Shown: positions 36,005 to 43,303 of the stretch, in pieces
How positions within the stretch are numbered: the first letter of the stretch is position 1
Layout of the letters: each line of letters starts with the position of its first letter
Virus record (IMG/VR): IMGVR_UViG_3300030616_000007
Span: 1-43,303 of that record
Length of the DNA stretch: 43,303 nucleotides
Reading direction: 5' to 3' (one strand)
Source of the DNA: a virus
Notes under the pieces: generated by a model
The model's database searches: none
Told to the model about the DNA's origin: nothing
What the model saw: only the letters and a program-made list of their open reading frames with translations
Program-made: the position numbers and the translations under genes

Positions 36005-36979
36005 TTACCTCTTAATGTTTAATAAGTAACTTTTAAGGCGGGCAATTTCCTCTTTGATAGAGGCTACCAAGGCTTCCCTTATCTCTTTGGCCTTGATTTC
36101 TTTGGTTAGGCTCAATCTCTCCTCTAGTACCTTGATCCTGGCCTTTAGCTCCTGCTCGGTAATGCTCCAAGCCTTCTTATCATCTGCTGTACTCGCTTGT
36201 AGTTCTTCATGATCGCTCTGTAGCTTGCCATACCCCTTAGCTTTATCTTCAGCCTCTTTCCAGTCAATAGCCGTGTCCAAGTGATCTTTGTCCGCCAAAG
36301 TTTGTAGGTGATTATCCATCTGCTTAATCGCTTCGTCTCGCTTGCCCTCAGCCGTTGTTTGAGCGTCTTTTGCCTCTTGAGCAGACTGGCGCACCTCTGA
36401 TAGAAGTTGCTCGACATACCCAGGTGATTCCCACCCCTTAGCCATAAATCCATCATATTTGCTAGCCTTGGTAACTAATTCCTCAAATTTGGCCTTGCCT
36501 AGCTCCACTCTTTCCTCGCCTTCTACTGGAACCTCTTGAGCCTTGTTGACTACCGCAAAGCCCGTGTATTTGGTGTACTTGGAGGTGGCACTTTCCCTCC
36601 CTGTCCACGGATCATACAATCGTTGGTTTCCCACAAACAAGACCCAATGGCTATCCCTCGTATTATCTAGCCCATCAAAGTCTGCTTCAACCAGGCATCC
36701 ACCGTTACGGTTGATTGCCTCTGCCACCCGTTCATTGTCGTAAGCATAACCACGCCACTCAAACTCAAGCCAAGGTATAGCTTCTTTAACCTTTGACCAA
36801 AGAATTAAAGCCCCCTGAAAACCACCCACCCGTGTTAGTCTGTCGTTCACTTCATCGGGGTTAAGCCCCGCCAACATCGCTAGTGCTGTGATTGTGCATC
36901 CATAATCACCAATTGTTTTGCTTGTCTTACCAATCTTTTTACTCGCCCATCTTGTATCACGCTGAGAGAGGATTGTCAT
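36005..36979 (-). CDS. C39-like cysteine peptidase with coiled-coil tail, probable endolysin (324 aa)
   Basis: Residues 1-150 form a papain-like C39_2 domain: SQRDTRWASKKIG, TIGDYGCTITALAML with catalytic Cys28, DSHWVLFVG with His111, and LYDPWTG with Asp123. Residues ~165-324 are a long charged coiled coil (QLLSEVRQSAQEAKDAQTTAE, EELQASTADDKKAW, ELKARIKVLEERLSL) without a recognised cell-wall-binding domain. It sits between a membrane coiled-coil protein and a holin, so cleavage of peptidoglycan peptides during lysis is the likely role. An alternative is a virion-associated peptidase. Confidence 0.75.
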   Translation of the reverse strand: MTILSQRDTRWASKKIGKTSKTIGDYGCTITALAMLAGLNPDEVNDRLTRVGGFQGALILWSKVKEAIPWLEFEWRGYAYDNERVAEAINRNGGCLVEADFDGLDNTRDSHWVLFVGNQRLYDPWTGRESATSKYTKYTGFAVVNKAQEVPVEGEERVELGKAKFEELVTKASKYDGFMAKGWESPGYVEQLLSEVRQSAQEAKDAQTTAEGKRDEAIKQMDNHLQTLADKDHLDTAIDWKEAEDKAKGYGKLQSDHEELQASTADDKKAWSITEQELKARIKVLEERLSLTKEIKAKEIREALVASIKEEIARLKSYLLNIKR

Positions 36980-37002
36980 AATCTAGGCTATTAGCCCAAC
37001 AA

Positions 37003-37278
37003 TTATCTAGTTTGCCTTAATAATGTCTTAACGTCAACCTTGATTTCTGCCAAGTCCTCGGCAAAGACTTTGTCGTGTTCTTCTAAAATTACCACCCTCT
37101 CAACCAAAGCTGTCAGGCGGTCAACTTCACTAGAAATCCTGTTGATATATTCCTCGTTGGCGTTGACTCGATTAGAGGTGTTGGCATAAATTATGATTAG
37201 CCCACCCACTAAAAGAATTATCGACCAGGAGTGTTGTTCTATGAAAGACTGTAGCCAGCGTTTATTGTTGTTGTCCAT
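37003..37278 (-). CDS. Membrane-anchored coiled-coil protein in lysis module (91 aa)
   Basis: One membrane helix (SIILLVGGLIIIYA, residues ~19-32) followed by a coiled coil (EEYINRISSEVDRLTALVERV ... DLAEIKVDVKTLLRQ). Topology resembles an inner-membrane spanin or XhlA-like lysis protein, with the coiled coil on the outside. The ATG at 37276-37278 is preferred over a TTG three codons earlier because AGGGA is better spaced to it. It overlaps the end of the ejection protein gene. Confidence 0.65.
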   Translation of the reverse strand: MDNNNKRWLQSFIEQHSWSIILLVGGLIIIYANTSNRVNANEEYINRISSEVDRLTALVERVVILEEHDKVFAEDLAEIKVDVKTLLRQTR

Positions 37279-39433
37279 AAATACCAATCCCTACTAATTC
37301 AGGATCAATGCCATATTGTTGAGAAAGCTGGCGGTATAAATTATCAATTTGGGATTGAGACTGCTTATATTGGGCAAAAACTGCATTTGCCTCAGCAACA
37401 TATGCCTGGCGTTGATTAGCTGACAATCTCTTACCCTTAATTACTTTATTGTAGATTTTTCTGACCTGCTCTGGCACTCCAGCGGTATTCTCTGCTGTTG
37501 CAAACTCGCCCTCTCTAACGACTGAGCCGGGGTCGAGCATCTTCATGTAGGCAAAAATTAGGGAAACATCTCCTGCTGGGGTGTCTGTGGTGTTGGCAAC
37601 TTTGTTGTAAGAGTTCAAAATATCAAGATAGTTATTTTCTTGAGTTCTCTTAAAGTATTCTGCTCGTAAGTCGTTAGCAACCCCCCTCGTTTCTTCAGAA
37701 ACCCGGGGTGTTTCAGCGGCAACTAAGTCATAAATTCCACTAATTTCTTCTAAGTCGCTTTTGCTCGCCCCCTGAGACAATGCCTCTAAAAGTAAGTCCC
37801 TTTTGCTTTTACCGCCGAACAATTGTGGTTGTGGGCTGGTTGGAGCGCCAGGAACAGCGGGCGGTGTAGTTGGAGTAGTGGTTGGGGGAGTAGTGGTTGG
37901 AGTGGTTTGTTGGGTTGCAGAGACTTCTTCTGGCTTGGCTCCTACAGCAGCCGTTGCACCTATGGCTCCGGCTTTCAGTGCCGCTGAAGGTGCGTTTAAT
38001 CCTGGTGTTTTGGCCAATGCTTCTCCCGCCTTTTCTAGCCCCTTGCCCACCAACTTGCTCGCTGTCGGTGTTTCCAAAGCCCTTCTTGTAGCCATTGGAG
38101 CTACTGCACCCGCTGGCCCACCAGCCGCAAATCCGCCAGCTCCAGCCACCATGTCCAACAGTCCTAGTGTAGATTTACTTGGGGCTACATTCCCTACTCT
38201 AGCAGCATATTGACGGGCTTGCATCGCCGTATGGACGGTTTCATTGATGGCTCTAAACTCATCAAACCCTCCCTTTTTCAAAATATTGTCTAAGGTATCG
38301 TTCATTAACACATACACTTCTCTCCAGGCCTCTGCTTGTTTTTTCTCAACCGCCGAAGATAAAGAGTTCCAGCTACCCAAAGAACCGTATTCTGTCTTTA
38401 AGACATAATACTCTGCCGGAGTAAGGGTGGTTTTTGCTCCCACATCGGTTTCAATTACGTTGAGAACATCTTGTAAGGGTTTTTTGGTAACAATAGATTT
38501 TGCTTGTTTAATTTTATTCTTTAAGAAGCCAGTTAATTTGCTAACTGGAATCTTCTCATCAATCTGGCTGGAGGTTTTAAGAATCTTCCCGCTATTTTCT
38601 ACAATAAGATCGTCAGCTTGGGTCAACACCTCATCGGCAGAGCCTGGATTGATGCCTAGATTTTTCATTCGCTTTAATAGACTATTGCCACCTTCCCTTG
38701 CGAGCGGTTTAGAACCAATGCTTTTAACATAGGCGGTAATTCCAAACTTTTCTCCCGCCTTGGTTAATTTTTGACCGACCTTTTGGGCGGCGGGTGAAAT
38801 GGCTTGACCAGCCTTGTCTAAAACTCCAGCAGAAATAGCCCCAGTAGCGGCTCCAGTAGCAACAGAGCCAGGAGTAGCCCCCTCTTGAGAGGCAGCGAAC
38901 AATCCACCAGAAGCCGCACCAGGAAGCAAGACTCTCTCTGCCAGGGTTGCTCCCTTGCCAAAAGGTACAGCATACGACAAAACACCCGCAGTCTGTTGAG
39001 CGCCACGTTTAAGCAATCCCCCCCGAGTTAGGTCTTTTTCTTCGATATATTTGGGCTTATAGCTGGTAACGGACTCTAGTTCTTGGGGGGTCAATTCCTG
39101 GCCTAGCGCAGACTTGACCATGCCTGGAGTTGTGGCTACCCTGCCTGCTTCTAATACTGATTCCCCTACCATCTGAAACGGTCTGTAGAGGGACTTAAAG
39201 AAGTTCCCCACAAAAGTCCCCTGGGGTTGGGTTAGCTCGCTTCCCCCTTGGGTGTTTGGAGAAAATGATTGAGCGCCAGGTTGAGTTCCAGGCTGGACAC
39301 CCGCTGGAGGGGTTAATTGTTGGCTGGTTGCCCGTTGATTAAATTGAGCAAGAGAAGTGCTGACCTGTTCTTCACTCAGACCTCTGGCTTGCGCCCTTTT
39401 TTTGATTTCGTTTATCTGCCATTGTTTAAGCAT
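37262..39433 (-). CDS. Large internal virion / DNA-ejection-type protein (723 aa)
   Basis: N-terminal Gln-rich segment, then Gly/Ala-rich hydrophobic stretches (ASGGLFAASQEGATPGSVAT, LLDMVAGAGGFAAGGPAG), helical middle domain (~residues 230-420), a Thr/Pro linker (near residues 505-530), and a C-terminal soluble-lytic-like helical domain with MKMLDPGSVVREGEFATAEN and LSANQRQAYVAEANAVF. The DPGSVVREGEFA motif is shared by ejection or internal proteins of many short-tailed phages. It would help move DNA across the cell envelope. No transglycosylase active site evident. Confidence 0.75.
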   Translation of the reverse strand: MLKQWQINEIKKRAQARGLSEEQVSTSLAQFNQRATSQQLTPPAGVQPGTQPGAQSFSPNTQGGSELTQPQGTFVGNFFKSLYRPFQMVGESVLEAGRVATTPGMVKSALGQELTPQELESVTSYKPKYIEEKDLTRGGLLKRGAQQTAGVLSYAVPFGKGATLAERVLLPGAASGGLFAASQEGATPGSVATGAATGAISAGVLDKAGQAISPAAQKVGQKLTKAGEKFGITAYVKSIGSKPLAREGGNSLLKRMKNLGINPGSADEVLTQADDLIVENSGKILKTSSQIDEKIPVSKLTGFLKNKIKQAKSIVTKKPLQDVLNVIETDVGAKTTLTPAEYYVLKTEYGSLGSWNSLSSAVEKKQAEAWREVYVLMNDTLDNILKKGGFDEFRAINETVHTAMQARQYAARVGNVAPSKSTLGLLDMVAGAGGFAAGGPAGAVAPMATRRALETPTASKLVGKGLEKAGEALAKTPGLNAPSAALKAGAIGATAAVGAKPEEVSATQQTTPTTTPPTTTPTTPPAVPGAPTSPQPQLFGGKSKRDLLLEALSQGASKSDLEEISGIYDLVAAETPRVSEETRGVANDLRAEYFKRTQENNYLDILNSYNKVANTTDTPAGDVSLIFAYMKMLDPGSVVREGEFATAENTAGVPEQVRKIYNKVIKGKRLSANQRQAYVAEANAVFAQYKQSQSQIDNLYRQLSQQYGIDPELVGIGIYGQQQ

Positions 39434-39434
39434 A

Positions 39435-40529
39435 TTATCCTCTCAAAGCCCATCCAGAGCTTTCATATTGCCAGGATCTACCTAGTTCATCAACATACCA
39501 ACTGCCAATACCCATTGAGGGAGAATAAGTTGGTGTAACCACTTCGTTTATAATTGAATCAAGAACAGGATCAGTTGTTGCGCCTCCACCCAGTAAGCCT
39601 GATAAGAAATCGGCTCCAGAAAATCCAGAACCGCTACTGCTCGGCCCAATCAATTGGCGGTTTACAATGTTTCCACTCTGGTCAACAGTAACAAAGTAGT
39701 CGTTAGTTCCATCGCTCCAGGTACTAACTGAAGTCTCGATGTTTTTAGCTTTGTTGGCGGCGATGGCGCTTTGGATCATGCTTGAGCTGATACCTGTAGT
39801 ACGGGTAATAGCGGCTATGTCCTCACCACTTGCGTTGTCTAATGCTCCCATCCCTAAAAGGGTGTTAGTCCAGTTTAAAGCTAGTTGGACTGCATTAGAG
39901 TTGATGTCAATTTGTCTGGACTGTAAGTTAAGTTGGGTTTCTACATCTGCCTTGGCCATTTCTATCTGGCTTCTTAATGGGGCGGTTTCTTTCTCATAGG
40001 CTTGTTTTAATCTTCTGAGGCGCTGATCCATAATCCCCGCCGTTAAAAATGGATTATCAGTTATTTTGTTTCTCTCTTCTAAAAACTGTTTTTCGCTGGC
40101 AGCTAGTTGCTCTTCTTTCTGCTTAACTCCAGAGGAGTCTATCAGACTCTTATACATTTCGGGCAGGTTGGGAGTTTCTGGAGCAGTCATTGTCCCCAAA
40201 CCTGCTCCGGCTGTTCCACTGGGTAGTTCCGTCTGTCTAGTTGGAGCTGGGGCAGGTTGAGGCGCTGGAGTCACGCCAGCCGATTGTTGTCTTTGATCTT
40301 GTAAATACTTGGTGAATTGATCGTGGGGTACGTTTTGGGCGGCGGCTGATTGTTTGTTGACTTCCTCTGATACCGCCTGTCCTGCCCCCACCTGGGATGA
40401 GCCGGGGTGAATTACACCAGGGTCGCTTAAAGTCCCCCCGATATACTGGCGGCCTCCGTACCAACCGCCTTCTTGAAAGCCTCCGGCGGGTGGAGTAATC
40501 CCTAGTGATGTGGGGTCATATACTGCCAT
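39435..40529 (-). CDS. Internal virion / ejection-associated protein (364 aa)
   Basis: Begins with Gly/Pro-rich disordered ~100 residues (a Pro/Ala/Gln linker near residue 95), then a long helical region (KQKEEQLAASEKQFLEERNKI, RLRRLKQAYEKETAPLRSQI) and a beta-rich C-terminus (SVSTWSDGTNDYFVTVDQSG, GSWYVDELGRSWQY). It stands between the adaptor and the large ejection protein and is separated from the latter by one base. Likely part of the ejection complex or the tail hub. Confidence 0.68.
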   Translation of the reverse strand: MAVYDPTSLGITPPAGGFQEGGWYGGRQYIGGTLSDPGVIHPGSSQVGAGQAVSEEVNKQSAAAQNVPHDQFTKYLQDQRQQSAGVTPAPQPAPAPTRQTELPSGTAGAGLGTMTAPETPNLPEMYKSLIDSSGVKQKEEQLAASEKQFLEERNKITDNPFLTAGIMDQRLRRLKQAYEKETAPLRSQIEMAKADVETQLNLQSRQIDINSNAVQLALNWTNTLLGMGALDNASGEDIAAITRTTGISSSMIQSAIAANKAKNIETSVSTWSDGTNDYFVTVDQSGNIVNRQLIGPSSSGSGFSGADFLSGLLGGGATTDPVLDSIINEVVTPTYSPSMGIGSWYVDELGRSWQYESSGWALRG

Positions 40530-41260
40530 TACGAGAAATCTCCTATAATATCGCTAGTTTTAGTCCGACCAAACATATCTCTGACGTTAAACATGGGCTG
40601 GGTTTTTTCATATTTGGCCTGTTCTTGTTTGATCTTGTTGAAAGCAACTGAAAGAATTTGTTTAGCTTCGATACTGAAAAACTCACCAGCCTTTTCATCT
40701 TCGCCCTTGTGTTTTAGGATAGCCTTGGCCTCTAATAAGATCGCCTCGTTTCCCTCGGGCATGGTATAGGAGAAAATGGTGGTGTCAGTATCATCGTCTA
40801 GTTTTGGGGCGACTTTCTGCCCCCACATATTTATTACCAGCCCCGCCGTCGTGGGGGTGGGATAAATAAATACTTGATGTCCATGCACCGCCCATTTCTT
40901 CTTGGTGCTGTTTGCGTTCAAATCGTCGGCCTTCCAGTCTAAATAGTCCTGAAAGACCATTGGGCTATAATCAGGGGCTTCACCATAATAATCACCATCT
41001 ACTTCCAGCCTCCACGCTGAATCAATGCTCCAAGGATTAGTTGAGTTGTCACCATCGGGCAAGTCGTAGTTTTCTATGTTGGCTTGGGAAGCGGTTGTTT
41101 TAGAATCTTCTAGTTTAGGCCAGCGGAAAAGTCTGGCCGCCTTGCTTACATAGGCTCGATTGATAGCCGCATCAATTGTGTCGGGGGGGAAAAGTGAACT
41201 GTTTTCGTTTACGCTCAAGTCTGATTGTAGTGCAGACCTCAAATCTGAAAGTGTATCCAT
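40529..41260 (-). CDS. Head-tail adaptor / connector protein, T7 gp11- or P22 gp4-like (243 aa)
   Basis: Starts with helices (LSDLRSALQSDLSV, IDAAINRAYVSKAARLFRW), an ENYDLPDG loop, then MVFQDYLDWKAD and HGHQVFIYPTPTTAGLVINMWG, typical of podoviral adaptor proteins, and a final helical domain (EGNEAILLEAKAILKHKGED). It would bind the portal ring and form the start of a short tail. Supports short-tailed morphology together with the absence of tube and tape-measure genes. Overlaps the start of the next gene by one base. Confidence 0.75.
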   Translation of the reverse strand: MDTLSDLRSALQSDLSVNENSSLFPPDTIDAAINRAYVSKAARLFRWPKLEDSKTTASQANIENYDLPDGDNSTNPWSIDSAWRLEVDGDYYGEAPDYSPMVFQDYLDWKADDLNANSTKKKWAVHGHQVFIYPTPTTAGLVINMWGQKVAPKLDDDTDTTIFSYTMPEGNEAILLEAKAILKHKGEDEKAGEFFSIEAKQILSVAFNKIKQEQAKYEKTQPMFNVRDMFGRTKTSDIIGDFS

Positions 41261-41303
41261 GCTTCTATACTCCCAAATAAAATTAGTTTATGGCAAGTGC
41301 TAA

Positions 41304-41336
41304 GACCAAAGTATAGTTTGATATAGATTAAACTAT
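41304..41336 (-). promoter_or_regulatory. Promoter-like -10 with overlapping inverted repeat
   Basis: TATACT followed by TTGGTC (41304-41315) shares a 12-mer with the promoter before the 34,505 gene. ATAGTTT/AAACTAT (41313-41336) forms a 7-bp inverted repeat over the -10. Lies in the 72-base gap ahead of the adaptor gene. Confidence 0.35.
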
Positions 41337-41593
41337 TTTGATACTAGCTCTTTGGTCTTTACATCTACTTTGTAAGCAGAAATAGCCCTGGGGTTCTTGT
41401 CTAATTTAACAAAAATCTCCTTCTGCTTGTGGTCTGGCTCATACTCTAATGTCCCCTCTTTTCTTTTCCAGTTAACCACGAGCCTTTCTGTGGTGTCTTT
41501 GTCCCCCACCCACATTTTTAAGTGGGCTTTTGAGTGGATGCGCCCCTCAATCGTGCCAATTATCTGGCCTGTTTTAGTGTAAAAAATTATCAT
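41333..41593 (-). CDS. Small beta-rich virion protein (86 aa)
   Basis: Alternating beta pattern (IIFYTKTGQIIGTIEGRIH, TERLVVNWKRKEG, DHKQKEIFVKLDKNPRAI), ends in Lys/Val-rich strands. Resembles small phage tail proteins that start with a TGxIIGTIxG turn. Located between tail-fibre paralogues and the adaptor. No defined function. Confidence 0.65.
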   Translation of the reverse strand: MIIFYTKTGQIIGTIEGRIHSKAHLKMWVGDKDTTERLVVNWKRKEGTLEYEPDHKQKEIFVKLDKNPRAISAYKVDVKTKELVSK

Positions 41594-41602
41594 TCAATCT
41601 CC

Positions 41603-42049
41603 TCATAGACCTAAATTATTCTTAAAAATACGATAAGAAAAGTCTGTGTCAATAGTCCCACTATTATCTATGCTATTAAAATGAACCACAAAATATAAAT
41701 AAGTATCATCAGCAAAAACCGCCAAATAAACCAAAACAACAGCATCCCCAAAAGCATAAGGGGCCTGACAAGCGGTACTTGCTGTGGGGGTGTCTAATAT
41801 ATAACCAGCAAAATAGGGGACATAACCCAGATTATGAGTAACCTTTTCAACAGTATAGTGATAATAAATAGTTCCCAAAAATTCATCAACAACAGATTTA
41901 TAATAATTGGCCTTGTTGGTTGTTACAGTGATTGTCCCCTGAGAATAATATTTTAAGGTATTAAAATCACTACTAAACGAAAGATTATCAGAATCAGTCT
42001 CGGTTAGAGCGTTGTACCCACTTTTGGCTACTACAATTTTTCTGCTCAT
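41603..42049 (-). CDS. Tail surface protein, paralogue 3 (148 aa)
   Basis: Starts RKIVVAKSGYNALTETDSDNL followed by FSSDFNTLKYY, the signature shared with the two genes upstream, then beta strands with HNLGYVPYFAGYI and DDTYLYFVVHF. Probably a beta-sandwich tip or decoration that trimerises. Longest copy, with an extra ~20 residues before the HNLGY motif. Overlaps the upstream paralogue by ATGA. Receptor binding is a reasonable inference. Confidence 0.75.
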   Translation of the reverse strand: MSRKIVVAKSGYNALTETDSDNLSFSSDFNTLKYYSQGTITVTTNKANYYKSVVDEFLGTIYYHYTVEKVTHNLGYVPYFAGYILDTPTASTACQAPYAFGDAVVLVYLAVFADDTYLYFVVHFNSIDNSGTIDTDFSYRIFKNNLGL

Positions 42050-42441
42050 AACGACACCTCAAAAGCATACCACTTAATATCTACATCATAATTGCTCCCA
42101 GGTCTGGTTAAAATAAAATATAAATAAGTGTCGTCGGCCTCTGGTGTAAAGGATGGGCCAGTAAAAAAAACTGGGGTATCACGGTCATATGGAAAAGACA
42201 GGGGGCCAGCCATCGCAACCTTGCCGTCGGGAAATTTGCAAAAAGCATAAAAATTGGGAGCATAGCCCAAACCATGAGTAACTGTAAAAGTTTTGGGGTT
42301 AGCATTCACCGTCTGGTTTAATAGGGTTCCCTCAGCCAAAATCTTAAAGGTGTTGAAAGAAGAGTGAAAAATAAAATCATTAGGGTCAGAAGAAGTTAGG
42401 GCGTTGTTTCCTGATTTGGCAACTGCGATTATTCTTGTCAT
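42046..42441 (-). CDS. Tail surface protein, paralogue 2 (131 aa)
   Basis: Starts TRIIAVAKSGNNALTSSDPN, then FIFHSSFNTFKIL, THGLGYAPNFYAF and DDTYLYFILTR. Aligns along its length with paralogues 1 and 3; the first 30 residues and the HGLGYAP and DDTYLYF motifs are best kept, while the region between them varies. Two bases separate it from the gene upstream. Likely a virion surface domain. Confidence 0.75.
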   Translation of the reverse strand: MTRIIAVAKSGNNALTSSDPNDFIFHSSFNTFKILAEGTLLNQTVNANPKTFTVTHGLGYAPNFYAFCKFPDGKVAMAGPLSFPYDRDTPVFFTGPSFTPEADDTYLYFILTRPGSNYDVDIKWYAFEVSL

Positions 42442-42443
42442 TC

Positions 42444-42788
42444 TTACTCTGGTATATCATCATAAAAAATAAAATATCTCATGTCCTTGTCTGATCCAGT
42501 ACTGTTATAAAGATATAGTTTAGTATTACTCACCCAGCCCCTAAAATCTCCAAAAAGATTGCAACCAGTCATTATTTGAAATCTTCCTGAAGAAACCTCA
42601 CCATAAGCATAAAAATGGGGATAATAATTTATGTTGTGTGAGACTTCTTCACTCTGCCCATTAACCACCCCCCTGGAGTGTTCTTTAATCAAAACATCAT
42701 CTTCTCCTGTAAATAAAGAAAAATGATTAGGGTTAGTGTCGGTTAGGGCATTATATCCTGTTAGAGCCACCCTAATTACGTTTTTCAT
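42444..42788 (-). CDS. Tail surface protein, paralogue 1 (114 aa)
   Basis: Starts MKNVIRVALTGYNALTDTNP, then HNINYYPHFYAYGEV and TKLYLYNSTG, parallel to paralogues 2 and 3. I use the ATG at 42786-42788, which starts one base after the upstream stop and aligns with the paralogue starts; an ATG four codons earlier overlaps that gene. It is the most diverged copy of the three, with different middle region. Likely virion surface. Confidence 0.72.
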   Translation of the reverse strand: MKNVIRVALTGYNALTDTNPNHFSLFTGEDDVLIKEHSRGVVNGQSEEVSHNINYYPHFYAYGEVSSGRFQIMTGCNLFGDFRGWVSNTKLYLYNSTGSDKDMRYFIFYDDIPE

Positions 42789-42789
42789 T

Positions 42790-43302
42790 CTATTCAGCAT
42801 CCCCTATTAGAATCTCAGGAATATTGTTATTGTAGAGTATGATTCTGGGCTTGTCTGGATCGCCATCAATTACCCAAGTATTGTTTCCCACTATCACCTC
42901 ACCGCCAATGAGGGTTCCGGCTTGAACCGTCCCTTTAAATACTGCGCTCCCAGTCTGTGCATCTATGGCAAAAGTATATACTCCTGATTCGTCCCTGGCG
43001 GCGATACCGTTAGGGCTAATTCTAAGATCACCCGACACCCCACTTACATACTTGCCCACCTGGATTGCTCCAGATGGAGTAAATTCAAACTCACCTAGAA
43101 TCCGCTTGGTTCTGGTGTTTAGGGCGGAGCTTAACAATTCCACCGCTATTCTTCTAGTAGGAAGGCTCTGGTCTTTGGTTTTTTGGGCGGAGTAACTTCC
43201 CCCACGAGTAGATTGAGAAGTCTTATAGTTGCCCCCTGTGGCCTCATTGGGAAGTGGGTTATCTTCTATGGTTTCTGGGTATAAAACTTTATCATCTGCC
43301 AT
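42790..43302 (-). CDS. Tail-tip/fibre-type structural protein (170 aa)
   Basis: N-terminal ~45 residues are polar and flexible, then a repeating beta module: EFTPSGAIQVGKY, SGDLRISPNGIAARDES, YTFAIDAQTGSAVFKGTVQAGTLIGG and a closing NTWVIDGD-PRI strand. The segment from GDLRISPNGI to GTVQAGTLI is typical of the ends of phage tail proteins that lie before fibres. The start lies in the 127-bp terminal repeat, and across the circular junction it overlaps the 538-aa Ser/Pro protein. It links the repeat-protein block with the paralogue block. Confidence 0.78.
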   Translation of the reverse strand: MADDKVLYPETIEDNPLPNEATGGNYKTSQSTRGGSYSAQKTKDQSLPTRRIAVELLSSALNTRTKRILGEFEFTPSGAIQVGKYVSGVSGDLRISPNGIAARDESGVYTFAIDAQTGSAVFKGTVQAGTLIGGEVIVGNNTWVIDGDPDKPRIILYNNNIPEILIGDAE

Positions 43303-43303
43303 T
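43177..43303. repeat. Right copy of 127-bp terminal direct repeat
   Basis: This is the second copy of the repeat at 1-127. It contains the 5' end of the tail-tip-like gene that starts at 43302. Removing one copy leaves a 43,176-bp circle. Confidence 0.95.

Noticed and set aside
37803-38213. Plus-strand Pro/Val-rich frame of 136 codons
   Set aside because: Antisense of Ala/Gly/Thr/Pro-rich sequence in the 723-aa ejection protein, without start signal.
1-43303. Diversity-generating retroelement or CRISPR array
   Set aside because: The repeats in tail genes suggested a look for reverse transcriptase, template repeat and regular spacers. None is present; SPS units are coding, irregular and contiguous.

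Overview
This window is the complete genome of a tailed dsDNA bacteriophage. The first and last 127 bases are identical, which fits a circular contig cut open with an assembly overlap and gives a unique circle of 43,176 bp. Nearly every gene is on the minus strand, usually joined to the next by ATGA or TAATG stop/start overlaps. The phage looks podovirus-like: it has a terminase, portal, coat protein, T7 gp11/P22 gp4-like adaptor and two long internal/ejection-type proteins, but no tape-measure, tube or sheath gene. TGA acts as a normal stop and many genes have Shine-Dalgarno sequences, so the host is a bacterium with the standard code. The host lineage cannot be read from the sequence. I see no integrase, DNA polymerase, helicase or primase, so replication probably relies on the host.

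Transcription runs leftward. (1) The control and early region spans 35,060-24,390. It starts with an unusual 1.7-kb stretch of structured non-coding DNA, hairpins and very small genes (35,060-32,580). Next comes an operon that begins at a TTGACA promoter with palindromic operators. It encodes an XRE-type HTH fused to sigma-70 region 4, a single-stranded DNA-binding protein, a VRR-NUC nuclease and many small proteins. After these come a DUF2829/Tad2-like putative anti-Thoeris protein, a ParB-like protein, a TET-associated-type glycosyltransferase and small zinc-ribbon and HTH proteins. (2) The packaging and head genes occupy 24,369-16,170: terminases, portal, a sugar-nucleotide epimerase lodged between head genes, a scaffold candidate, the major capsid protein and the first Ser/Pro-repeat protein. 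(3) A sugar locus occupies 16,127-6,625. It encodes glycosyltransferases, a ColD/RfbH-like PLP 3-dehydratase with His in place of the usual Lys, a plant-type reversibly glycosylated polypeptide (UDP-arabinopyranose mutase), a UDP-glucose dehydrogenase family protein and three SAM methyltransferases. (4) Three more Ser/Pro-repeat virion proteins lie at 6,601-126, and the series continues across the circular junction into a tail-tip protein, three tandem paralogous tail proteins, the adaptor, the ejection proteins, and a lysis cassette of a C39-type peptidase, a holin and a membrane coiled-coil protein.

The most striking reading is that phage and sugar genes form one system. Four virion proteins carry about 1,100 residues of mucin-like or arabinogalactan-protein-like (S-P-S-x)n sequence, and a locus for making, modifying and transferring sugars lies between two of them. 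I infer that the phage builds a glycosylated, possibly arabinofuranose- or deoxysugar-decorated, fibrous coat on its own virion. The repeats and enzyme families are visible in the sequence; the link between them is inference.
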